Shown here piece after piece: positions 7,367 through 14,885 of a stretch of DNA of 64,000 nucleotides (positions within the stretch are counted from its first letter, which is position 1; each line of letters begins with the position of its first letter). Source of the stretch: Streptomyces canus. GTDB taxonomy: Bacteria > Actinomycetota > Actinomycetes > Streptomycetales > Streptomycetaceae. Below the pieces are notes generated by a model. That model was not told the DNA's origin, ran no database searches, and saw nothing but the letters and a program-made list of their open reading frames with translations. The stretch is taken from NCBI RefSeq assembly GCF_041435015.1, contig NZ_CP107989.1, positions 1,054,001 through 1,118,000 of the forward strand, read 5' to 3'. A program made the position numbers and the translations under genes.

Positions 7367-8074
7367 ATGACCAACTTCGTACTGGTGGCGGGCGCGAGGC
7401 TCGGAGCGTCGGCGTGGGACGGGGTCGCGGCCGAGCTGCGCGCGGCCGGGCACGAACCGCGTCCGCTGACGTTGTCGGGCCTCGCCGAGAAGCGGGGCGT
7501 GCCCGCGGGACAGCAGACCCATGTGCGGGACATCGTCGACGAGGTGGAGCGGCTGGACCTGCGCGAGGTGGTGCTGGTCGGGCACAGCTATTCCGGCATA
7601 CCCGTGGGACAGGCAGCCGAGAGGATCGGCGACCGGCTCGCGCGGGTGGTGTTCGTGGACTCCAGCGTGCCCGTCGACGGGGAGTCGTTCCTGTCGGGAT
7701 GGCCGAGCGACCGCGTCCGCAAGGCGATCGAGGAGAACGACGGCTTCTGGCTGCCCGCGGGCCCGGAGCACTACGCCGGCCAGGGTCTGACGGACGAGCA
7801 GATCGCCCGGATCATCGACCGCTCGTCCCCGCACCCGGGCGCGACGCTCTCCGAGCCCGCCGTCCTCACGCGTCCCCTGGGCGAGCTTCCGGCGACCTAC
7901 ATCAAGTGCCTCCTCGACGACGAGGAGCCGATGCCCGTCGTGGCCGAGCTGCTCAAGAGCGAGCGCTGGGAACTGGTCGAGATGGACACCGGCCACTGGC
8001 CGATGTTCTCCCAGCCGCGCGAACTGGCCCGGATTCTCGCCGAGTCCGTCCCGGCCTCGGCCCTCCCCTCCTGA
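7367..8074 (+). CDS. Alpha/beta hydrolase
   Basis: A 235-residue alpha/beta-hydrolase. The nucleophile elbow GHSYSG puts Ser at residue 74, and the likely catalytic His is H210 in TGHWPMFSQP; the oxyanion strand FVLVAGARLGASAW opens the protein. This fits the small esterase / hydroxynitrile-lyase-like Abhydrolase_6 group with a cap region. The substrate is unknown. It is followed after 58 bp by the FMN oxidase on the same strand, which may be co-transcribed. Confidence 0.85.
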   Translation: MTNFVLVAGARLGASAWDGVAAELRAAGHEPRPLTLSGLAEKRGVPAGQQTHVRDIVDEVERLDLREVVLVGHSYSGIPVGQAAERIGDRLARVVFVDSSVPVDGESFLSGWPSDRVRKAIEENDGFWLPAGPEHYAGQGLTDEQIARIIDRSSPHPGATLSEPAVLTRPLGELPATYIKCLLDDEEPMPVVAELLKSERWELVEMDTGHWPMFSQPRELARILAESVPASALPS

Positions 8075-8132
8075 CCGGCGCCCGCCCGCCGATATCGTCA
8101 GCGCACTCGACGACGAGAGGCGGTTCGGACGA

Positions 8133-9302
8133 ATGGCCAAGCACTGGGCGGACTTCCAGTACGAGATCTACCTGGGCGGGATGTCGGGTGCGGTGCCCCG
8201 GCTGCCCACCGACCTGACCCGGCTGGAGGAACTCACCGAGCAGCGCCTCGGCCCCGGTCCGGTGGGCTATGTCGCGGGCAGTGCGGGCGACGGCAGTACG
8301 GCGCGGGCGAACCGGGCGGCGCTGGAGCGGCGCCGGATCGTCCCGCGCATGCTGCGGGACGTCCACGAACGCGACCTGTCCGTCGAGGTGTTGGGGCGTG
8401 TCCTGCCCGCCCCGCTGGCGCTGGCGCCGGTCGGCGTCCTGTCGATCATGCACCCGGAGGCGGAGTCGGCGGCGGCCCGGGCAGCGGCGGCACAGGGCGT
8501 GCCGTACATCCTGTCGTCCGCCTCCAGCACGCCCCTGGAGCAGGTCGCCGAGGCGATGGGGGACGCCGAGCGCTGGTTCCAGCTGTACTGGCCGAAGGAC
8601 CCGCAGGTGGCGCTGAGCTTCCTGAGCCGGGCCAGGGCTGCCGGGTTCACGGCCCTGGTCGTCACGCTGGACACTCCGCTGCTGTCCTGGCGTCCCCGCG
8701 ATCTCGACCAGGCGTATCTGCCGTTCCTGCACGGCGTGGGCACCGCCAACTACTTCTCCGACCCGGCCTTCCGGGCGGGTCTGGCCAAGCCGGTGCACGA
8801 GGACCCCAACGCGGCCGTGCTGCACTTCGTCAGCATGTTCGCGGACCCCGGCAAGACCTGGCCCGACCTCGCGTTCCTGCGGGAGCACTGGGAGGGGCCG
8901 ATCGTCCTGAAGGGCGTACTGCACCCGGACGACGCCCGCCTCGCCGCCGACGCCGGGATGGACGGGATCGTGGTGTCCAACCACGGCGGCCGCCAGGTGG
9001 CCGGGTCGGTCGCGGCGGCCGACGCGCTGCCGCGGGTGGTGGAGGCGGTCGGTGACCGGCTCACGGTCCTCTTCGACAGCGGCATCCGCACCGGGGACGA
9101 CGTCTTCAAGGCCCTCGCGCTCGGCGCCCGCGCGGTGCTCCTCGGGCGACCGTACGTCTACGGCCTCGGCCTGGACGGACAGCCGGGCGTCGAGCACGTG
9201 ATCCGCTGTCTGCTCGCGGAACTGGACCTCACGCTCGCGCTCTGCGGACACGCGACACCGGCGACGGTCGGCCCCGACGATCTCATGGAGGGCCCCGCCT
9301 GA
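8133..9302 (+). CDS. FMN-dependent alpha-hydroxy acid dehydrogenase (lactate 2-monooxygenase type)
   Basis: A 389-residue TIM-barrel flavoprotein of the glycolate/lactate oxidase family. Features include VGYVAGSAGDGSTARANRAA near the N-terminus, the FMN-phosphate region around LFDSGIRTGDDVFKALALGA, and the active-site SNHGGRQ segment with the catalytic His and Arg. The long N-terminal and YLPFLHGVGTANYFSD insert match actinobacterial lactate 2-monooxygenases rather than L-lactate dehydrogenases. These enzymes oxidise L-lactate to acetate and CO2, or related 2-hydroxy acids to 2-oxo acids. A strong terminator sits just after the stop. Confidence 0.85.
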   Translation: MAKHWADFQYEIYLGGMSGAVPRLPTDLTRLEELTEQRLGPGPVGYVAGSAGDGSTARANRAALERRRIVPRMLRDVHERDLSVEVLGRVLPAPLALAPVGVLSIMHPEAESAAARAAAAQGVPYILSSASSTPLEQVAEAMGDAERWFQLYWPKDPQVALSFLSRARAAGFTALVVTLDTPLLSWRPRDLDQAYLPFLHGVGTANYFSDPAFRAGLAKPVHEDPNAAVLHFVSMFADPGKTWPDLAFLREHWEGPIVLKGVLHPDDARLAADAGMDGIVVSNHGGRQVAGSVAAADALPRVVEAVGDRLTVLFDSGIRTGDDVFKALALGARAVLLGRPYVYGLGLDGQPGVEHVIRCLLAELDLTLALCGHATPATVGPDDLMEGPA

Positions 9303-9303
9303 G

Positions 9304-9331
9304 GGGAGGCCTCCGTGAGCGGAGGCCTCCC
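9304..9331 (+). terminator. Hairpin terminator between convergent genes
   Basis: GGGAGGCCTCCG-N4-CGGAGGCCTCCC, a perfect 12-bp stem two bases past the FMN oxidase stop and seven bases before the stop of the convergent ricin gene. Confidence 0.85.
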
Positions 9332-9337
9332 TGGTTC

Positions 9338-10954
9338 CTAGATCCGGTCCATGAGCTCCGCGGGCCGGGCCTGCGGAGCCTCGCTCCCGGTGACCGACAG
9401 CGAGCCGGGGCTTGCGCTGGAGGTCGGGTCGGTCAGCCAGCGCTGCTGGTCCGAGTGGTCGCGGACCTTGACGACGACGTCGGCGCCCGGGTCCCCGGTG
9501 GTGGAGGCGAGGGCGAGCTGCTCGTCCCAGCGGGGCAGTAACTCCCCCTGCACGGTGAGGTCGTAGCGCACGTCGTCGGCCCGCTTCGCCCTGTCGCCCG
9601 CACAGGTGCCGAGGATGACCACGCCCGCGTCCCCGCGCGAGTCCAGGCACAGCTCCGGATCGGCCTCGCTGCGCAGCAGACCGTCCTTCTCGTACGACCA
9701 CTGCTGGGTCCGCTCGGCCGAGCAGGCCGCCAGTTCGGTGCCGGCGCCCTCCTTCACCGTGCCCCGGACGTCCAGGCAGAGGTCGGCGGCGGCGTTGCGC
9801 AGCCGGGTCACCGCCGGTGCGGTGGGCAGCTGGGCGGTGCCGGGCGTCTGCGTGTCGACACCCGGGGCCGTGTCGCCGCCGGTGGCGCTGGTGGAGGCTG
9901 CGGGGTCGGCACCGCCGTCGTGCGACCACAGCCCGGCGGCGAGCATGGCCGCGAGGAGGCCGGCGGAGGTGAGGCCCACTCCGGTGAGCAGCGTCCGTGA
10001 GGACCGCAGGCCACCGCCCTCGCCGGGGGCGCGGCGGCCGGGGGTGGGGATGCGCGCGAGGATGCGGCGGCGTTCCGCGCCGTGCCGGCCGGTGCCCCGG
10101 CTGCGGGTCTCCGTCCGGGGCGTACGCCCGGCGCGCAGTTCGAGATAGCGACGGGCACCCCAGCCGAGCACCGCCTCGGCGATCAGCACGCCCAAGCCAC
10201 CCTCGAAATGGCTCAGTTGTTCCGCGGCGGAACGGCAGTAGCGGCACTCGGCGAGATGCTGCTGGACATCCGGCAGCAGGGCTCCGCCGCGGCGAATCGG
10301 AACGTCGAGGAGCCGGTTGTAGAAGCGGCAATCCTTGGTCGGCGCGAGTTCCCGATGGGCATGTACACACCCTTCACGGAATTTTTCACGCGCCTGTTCG
10401 AGCGCCGCCGACGCGGTGTCGGTGGCCATGCCGAGGAGCGCGGCGGGCACGACAATCGACTCCGCCTCCACCTCGGTGTGCCACAGCAGGCAGCGGGCGA
10501 GTCCGGGAAGGGACTGGAATGACCGCTCGGCGAGCTTGCGATTTTCGGGGGTCATGGACTTCGCGGTCCGCATACCGCGGCCGCCGTTCGGTTTCACCAG
10601 GTCCGGCAGAACACCGGTGATCCGGTCCTCGGCCGTCCACTCCCTGACCGTGTCCCGCACGGCCACGAGGGTTCTGGGGCGCAGCGCGAGCGCCGGTTCG
10701 CCGAGCGCCAGCCGGTCCAGGACCTGGTGGAAGGCGGCCGCGGCCACCATGGATGCGGTCTCGGACGGGGAGGCGAGACAGATGACCGCGTACTCGTGCG
10801 CCGGTTTCCAGTGGCGCGCCATGAGGAGCGCGACGGCCTGGGCGGCCTCGCCGTCGGGACGGCCCCTGAGTCGGGCGGCGAGATCCTCGTCGGATTCTCC
10901 GGAGGCACCGCCGGGCGGCGGGTAAGGAGGGAGCGGTGGGTGGGGGGTTGGCAC
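9338..10954 (-). CDS. Sigma-like / zinc-finger / TM / ricin-lectin membrane protein (copy 1)
   Basis: A 538-residue multidomain protein. Residues about 20-110 resemble a sigma region 2 (LLMARHWKPAHEYAVICL), residues about 140-200 a region 4 (FQSLPGLARCLLWHTEVEAE), residues about 205-260 a zinc-finger-like anti-sigma segment with H-x3-C-x2-C in HLAECRYC. One transmembrane helix follows (LLTGVGLTSAGLLAAMLAAG), then an extracytoplasmic ricin B-type trefoil with LCLD and QQW repeats (C-terminal ~150 residues). The order suggests a sigma factor fused to its own membrane anti-sigma and a carbohydrate sensor. Whether the sigma part is active is unclear, as the region-2 promoter-melting residues look poor. 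The GTG start at 10954 has AAGGAAA upstream. A paralogue lies at 25071-26981. Confidence 0.8.
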   Translation of the reverse strand: MPTPHPPLPPYPPPGGASGESDEDLAARLRGRPDGEAAQAVALLMARHWKPAHEYAVICLASPSETASMVAAAAFHQVLDRLALGEPALALRPRTLVAVRDTVREWTAEDRITGVLPDLVKPNGGRGMRTAKSMTPENRKLAERSFQSLPGLARCLLWHTEVEAESIVVPAALLGMATDTASAALEQAREKFREGCVHAHRELAPTKDCRFYNRLLDVPIRRGGALLPDVQQHLAECRYCRSAAEQLSHFEGGLGVLIAEAVLGWGARRYLELRAGRTPRTETRSRGTGRHGAERRRILARIPTPGRRAPGEGGGLRSSRTLLTGVGLTSAGLLAAMLAAGLWSHDGGADPAASTSATGGDTAPGVDTQTPGTAQLPTAPAVTRLRNAAADLCLDVRGTVKEGAGTELAACSAERTQQWSYEKDGLLRSEADPELCLDSRGDAGVVILGTCAGDRAKRADDVRYDLTVQGELLPRWDEQLALASTTGDPGADVVVKVRDHSDQQRWLTDPTSSASPGSLSVTGSEAPQARPAELMDRI

Positions 10955-11487
10955 TGAGCGGTTTCCTTCCCACAGACATGGGACTCACAGAAGTTCTCGT
11001 TGCCGAAAAGAAGTGCCGAACGGGGCATCCCTTTTGGGCGCGGGTGTGGGAAGCACGAATTCGCCGACGCCCCTCCACCCCGGTTCCCCACGGGACGAAT
11101 GCGACCCGGCCCTTGCCCCCCACATAGGTGGTTCACCCTTGCACAAGTCACTCACGGCCAACAAGGGCACCCGAGCAACATCCGCGCCAATTGAAAGACA
11201 GCCAGAGGGAGTCGCAACTGCGTGCGCTCGCACCGGCTTTCGACATTCCACGCGCCCCGTGTGAAACACGCGCACGCGCCGGAGCGCGACGCACGCTCCC
11301 TCCGCGCGGCGACCGGTAGTCCACTGGAGGCGGCCCTCCTCGGAGGCCCCGCGCAGGACGGCGGCTCTCCCGCGCGAACCCCCGGCCGCCGACCCCCTTC
11401 CTCCCGCCCTCGGTCGGCGGCCCCGGGGGGCGGGACGGTCGCCGTCCGGCCCGGCACTCCGATCCGGAGCCGGATCGGCTGCCGGCC
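10955..11487. other. Gene-free stretch
   Basis: About 530 bp with no frame of coding character on either strand. It holds the upstream region of the ricin-type gene on its left and the 3' end of the toxin gene on its right. I see no strong hairpin, repeat or RNA in it. Confidence 0.5.
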
Positions 11488-11865
11488 TCAGATCTGCCAG
11501 GAGCGCAGCCGGTCCGCCGCCCCGTACACATCGGTCTTGCCGGAGATCAGATCGCGGGCGAGATCGACGAGGGCGCCGTAGGGCGGGTCGATGCCGACGC
11601 CGCTGACGAACATGTAGGCCACGGCGGTGGCGCAGGCGAAGCGGGCGTTGGCCGACGGTAAGGGCTTGAGCAGGGCCAGGGTGTGCAGAAGGGCGGCGGC
11701 GCGCCAGGCCGGGTCGGAGTCGACGCCCAGGCGGGGCGGGTCGACGCGATGCCGGGCGACGGCCGCGACGAGGGCCGAGAAGTCGTTGATCGTGGGCTGG
11801 TCGGGCATGACCTCTTCGTGCCGCTGCAGCAGCCAGGGCACGTCGATGTGAACGACGGACGCCAT
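11488..11865 (-). CDS. Fic/Doc-type toxin with degenerate motif
   Basis: A 125-residue protein of the Doc-like (short Fic) toxin type. It has the Doc layout: N-terminal DFSALVAAVARHR, then AWRAAALLHTLALLKPLP, SANARFACATAVAYMF, and a C-terminal YGALVDLARDLISGKTD helix. The Fic core HxFx[D/E]GNxRxA is altered to KPLPSANARFA: the catalytic His is absent (Lys precedes), while Asn, Arg and Ala remain. Doc toxins normally phosphorylate or AMPylate targets such as EF-Tu; without the His, activity is doubtful. It lies 3 bp after the antitoxin gene in the same operon, which supports a toxin-antitoxin reading. Confidence 0.75.
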   Translation of the reverse strand: MASVVHIDVPWLLQRHEEVMPDQPTINDFSALVAAVARHRVDPPRLGVDSDPAWRAAALLHTLALLKPLPSANARFACATAVAYMFVSGVGIDPPYGALVDLARDLISGKTDVYGAADRLRSWQI

Positions 11866-11868
11866 CGG

Positions 11869-12114
11869 TCAGCCGACCCGCCCCGCGCCCCTGGCGGCCG
11901 GTTCGTCCTCCGGGAAGGCGGCGGCGAACTCGTCGGCGTGGGCGGAGAAGAACCGGCGGAACGCTTCCGCGCCTTCCTTCAGGGCCCGGTGCCGGGCGAT
12001 GTCGGCCGCGGCGGCCTCCCGTACGAGGGCCTTCATCGACGTACCGCGCTCCTTGGCGATCTGCCGCAGGTCCTCTAGCTCGCGATCGCTGAACTCCACG
12101 TTGAGAGCTGGCAT
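11869..12114 (-). CDS. Ribbon-helix-helix-type antitoxin
   Basis: An 81-residue protein beginning MPALNVEFSDRELEDLRQIAK, a ribbon-helix-helix pattern (strand, helix, SMKALVREAAAADIARH helix) followed by an acidic, disordered tail that would wrap the toxin. Known antitoxins of this shape neutralise Fic/Doc or similar toxins and repress their own operon. It is first in the operon and is preceded by a promoter flanked by two identical 8-bp palindromes, as expected for conditional autoregulation. Confidence 0.75.
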   Translation of the reverse strand: MPALNVEFSDRELEDLRQIAKERGTSMKALVREAAAADIARHRALKEGAEAFRRFFSAHADEFAAAFPEDEPAARGAGRVG

Positions 12115-12121
12115 GCCTTCA

Positions 12122-12184
12122 CGGTACCGCGCGGGTACTCAATCGTAAATATTCGCAGCTCAAGATAGCTTTCAAGCGGTACCG
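12122..12184 (-). promoter_or_regulatory. Promoter and palindromic operators of the toxin-antitoxin operon
   Basis: On the minus strand TTGAAA (complement at 12170-12175) and TATTTA (12146-12151) are spaced by 18 bp and look like a sigma-70-type promoter in an AT-rich patch. It is framed by two CGGTACCG palindromes at 12122-12129 and 12177-12184, likely antitoxin-binding sites. Confidence 0.55.
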
Positions 12185-12384
12185 AAGGGGTGTGAGCACG
12201 GTGTCCGATTCCCGCCGGACGAGCGACGACGGACGTCCCACACTCGAAGGCGAGGCGGAAACGACATGGGCACGGCGACCGTGCGCTCCGGTCGGCGGCA
12301 CGCGCTCGGGATCGTCTTCCACGACGCGTCCTGGCCACCCCGCCCCGGCCTCGATGAGGCGTGGGTCACATTCCGGCCGTCGGA

Positions 12385-12391
12385 TGTCACA
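12385..12391 (+). promoter_or_regulatory. Possible ECF41-type -35 element
   Basis: TGTCACA, 57 bp before the sigma-factor start, matches the -35 sequence reported for promoters autoregulated by ECF41 sigma factors. A clear CGTC -10 is not present at the right spacing, so the assignment is tentative. Confidence 0.35.
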
Positions 12392-12447
12392 TCCCGGCGC
12401 CCCGCAGGCCTCGCAGTAGTGAGCGCGCTACTGGGAGGCCATACGAG

Positions 12448-13359
12448 ATGTCCGAGATCCCCGTTCCCGACACCGAAGAGGCGACCGGTGTCTTCGTCGA
12501 GCACCGGGAGCTGTTGTTCGGCGTCGTCTACAACATGCTGGGCAGCGTCACCGACCCCGAGGACGTGCTCCAGGACACCTGGCTGTCGTGGTCGCGCCGG
12601 GGCGCCGGCGGGATCGACAACCCACGTGCCTATCTGGTCCGGATCGCCGTCAACCACGCGCTCCAGCGGCGGGCCGTGGTCAACCGCCGCCGCGAGACGT
12701 ACGTCGGCCCGTGGCTGCCCGAGCCCCTGGTGACCGACGGGGCGAGCGCCGACGACCCCGCGCTGCGCACCGAGTCCGTGTCGCTGGCGATGCTGGTGGT
12801 CCTGGAGTCGCTGTCCCCGCTGGAACGCGCGGTGTTCGTGCTGCACGAGGTCTTCGGTTACGCCCACACCGAGATCGCGGAGATCATCGACCGCACCCCG
12901 GCCGCCGTACGGCAGTTGGCGCACCGCGCGCGGGCCCATGTGCACGCCCGCCGCCCGCTGTACGAGGCCCACCCCCGGGTCCGCCGGGAGGCGACCGAAC
13001 GGTTCGTGCGGGCCGCCCTCGGCGGGGACATCGCGGAGCTGATGGAGGTCCTCGCGCCGGACGTGACGGTGTGGACGGACGGCGGCGGCATGCGCAAGCA
13101 GGCCCTGCGTCCGGTGCACGGGCGGGAGAAGGCGGCCCGGCTGCTCAACGGGTACGCGAAGCGGGGCGGGGCGCAGGCCCTGGGCCTGGAGGTGCGCTAC
13201 CGGCGCGTCAACGGCGACGACGCCGCCGTGCTGTTCGACCACGACTCGCCGTACGCGGTGATCGTCCTGGACCTCACACCGGAGGGCGACCGGGTCTCGA
13301 ATCTCTTCGTCGTGACCAATCCCGACAAGCTCGCGCATGTGCGGAAGGAGGAGGCGTGA
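12448..13359 (+). CDS. ECF sigma factor with SnoaL-like C-terminal domain (ECF41/SigJ type)
   Basis: A 303-residue extracytoplasmic-function sigma factor. Region 2 spans about residues 15-80 (LLFGVVYNMLGSVTDPEDVLQDTWL), region 4 about 110-165 (LSPLERAVFVLHEVFGYAHTEIAEII then AAVRQLAHRARAHV). A C-terminal ~130-residue SnoaL/NTF2-like extension follows, as in ECF41-type factors, where it modulates activity in place of a separate anti-sigma. The ATG at 12448 has GGGAGG 8 nt upstream. Its stop overlaps the GTG of the cytochrome b gene by 4 bp, so both are translated from one mRNA. ECF41 genes are usually beside a carboxymuconolactone decarboxylase, oxidoreductase or epimerase, so this partner is unusual. 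Confidence 0.88.
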   Translation: MSEIPVPDTEEATGVFVEHRELLFGVVYNMLGSVTDPEDVLQDTWLSWSRRGAGGIDNPRAYLVRIAVNHALQRRAVVNRRRETYVGPWLPEPLVTDGASADDPALRTESVSLAMLVVLESLSPLERAVFVLHEVFGYAHTEIAEIIDRTPAAVRQLAHRARAHVHARRPLYEAHPRVRREATERFVRAALGGDIAELMEVLAPDVTVWTDGGGMRKQALRPVHGREKAARLLNGYAKRGGAQALGLEVRYRRVNGDDAAVLFDHDSPYAVIVLDLTPEGDRVSNLFVVTNPDKLAHVRKEEA

Positions 13360-14885
13360 CGGCCGTGGAACGCCCGGCGGAGCCGGGGAAGGGCGAGCGG
13401 CTGTCCGGCTGGCTCGACGGACGGCTCGGCACCCGCACACTCGGGGCGAAGTACCTGCGCAAGGTCTTCCCGGACCACTGGTCCTTCCTGCTCGGCGAGA
13501 TCTGTCTGTACAGCTTCGTCGTACTGATCCTGACCGGGGTGTGGCTGACCCTGTTCTTCCATCCGTCGATGAACGAGGTGACGTACCACGGCAGTTACAC
13601 GCCGCTGAACGGAGTACGGATGTCGGAGGCGTACGCCTCGACACTGGACATCAGCTTCGACGTGCGCGGCGGACTGCTGATCCGGCAGCTGCACCACTGG
13701 TCGGCCCTGATCTTCGTCGCCGCGATGCTCACGCACATGATGCGGCACTTCTTCACGGGCTCGTTCCGCAAGCCGCGCGAGGTGAACTGGCTGTTCGGCT
13801 GGGCGCTGTTGTTCCTGGGCCTGTTCGAGGGCCTGTTCGGCTACTCGCTGCCGGACGACCTGCTGTCCGGCACCGGCCTGAGGTTCGTGTACGGCGCCAC
13901 CCTGTCGGTGCCGATCGTCGGGACGTATCTCGCGCTCTTCCTGTTCGGCGGCGAGTTCCCGGGGCACGACATCGTGGCCCGCTTCTACTCGCTGCACATC
14001 CTGGTGATCCCCGGCATCATGGCGGCCCTCGTGGTGGCCCACCTGATCCTGGTCGTCCACCACAAGCACACCCAGTTCGCGGGCCCCGGGAAGACCGAAC
14101 GCAACGTGGTGGGGACACCGTTCTTCCCGGTGTACCTGGCGAAGGCGGGCGGCTTCTTCTTCCTGGTGTTCGGGGCGCTCACCCTCATCGCGGCGGTGGC
14201 GAGCATCAACCCGGTCTGGTCGTACGGCCCTTACCGTGCCGACCAGGTCTCCACGGGCGCCCAGCCCGACTGGTACCTGGGGTTCGCGGAGGGGCTGGTG
14301 CGCGTGATGCCGGGCTGGGAGGTCACCCTGTGGGGCCACACACTCGTCCTGGGTGTGCTGATCCCGGTCGTGGTCTTCCCGCTCCTCCTCGTCTTCATCG
14401 GGGTGTATCCGTTCCTGGAGGCCCGGTTCACCAAGGACGGGCGGGAGCACCATCTGCTGGACCGCCCGCGCAACCGTCCGGTCCGTACGGCGATCGGTGC
14501 GTCCTGGATCAGCCTCTATCTGATCCTGCTGGCGGGCGGCGGCAACGACATCGTGGCGACCCGGCTTCATCTGTCGATCAACTCGGTGACGTGGGCCGTG
14601 CGGATCGGCGTGCTCGTGGTCCCGGCGGTCGTCTTAGTGGCCACCCGGCGGATCTGCCTGGGCCTTCAACTGCGGGACCGGGAGCTGGTGTTGCACGGCC
14701 GGGAGACCGGTGTGATCAAGCGGCTGCCGCACGGTGAGTACGTCGAGGTGCACCAGCCGCTCGATCAGGCCCGGCTCCACACGCTCACCGCGCACGAGCG
14801 GCCCGGTGAGCTGGTGGAGCACGCGAACGTCAGCCTTGATCCGCCACGAAGGACGCCATCCGGGTCAGAGCGGAGTTCCAGTTGA
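13356..14885 (+). CDS. Cytochrome b subunit (QcrB-like), orphan paralogue
   Basis: A 509-residue integral membrane protein of the cytochrome bc/b6 family with about nine helices. Haem-ligand histidines are present: H113/H114 and H127 in [19 protein letters not shown], and a second pair 15 residues apart in the [18 protein letters not shown] helix. A PDWY motif sits where the Qo-site PEW/PDW is found. It is QcrB-like in length and C-terminal tail, but no Rieske (QcrA) or cytochrome c (QcrC) gene is nearby, so it is not the housekeeping qcrCAB copy. Translational coupling to the sigma factor suggests stress-dependent expression. Its last 56 bp overlap the end of the convergent cellulase gene. 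Confidence 0.88.
   Translation: MTAVERPAEPGKGERLSGWLDGRLGTRTLGAKYLRKVFPDHWSFLLGEICLYSFVVLILTGVWLTLFFHPSMNEVTYHGSYTPLNGVRMSEAYASTLDISFDVRGGLLIRQLHHWSALIFVAAMLTHMMRHFFTGSFRKPREVNWLFGWALLFLGLFEGLFGYSLPDDLLSGTGLRFVYGATLSVPIVGTYLALFLFGGEFPGHDIVARFYSLHILVIPGIMAALVVAHLILVVHHKHTQFAGPGKTERNVVGTPFFPVYLAKAGGFFFLVFGALTLIAAVASINPVWSYGPYRADQVSTGAQPDWYLGFAEGLVRVMPGWEVTLWGHTLVLGVLIPVVVFPLLLVFIGVYPFLEARFTKDGREHHLLDRPRNRPVRTAIGASWISLYLILLAGGGNDIVATRLHLSINSVTWAVRIGVLVVPAVVLVATRRICLGLQLRDRELVLHGRETGVIKRLPHGEYVEVHQPLDQARLHTLTAHERPGELVEHANVSLDPPRRTPSGSERSSS

Noticed and set aside
11000..11320. Several short ORFs in the gap before the toxin-antitoxin operon
   Set aside because: All overlap one another in several frames, have no ribosome binding site and non-protein-like composition.
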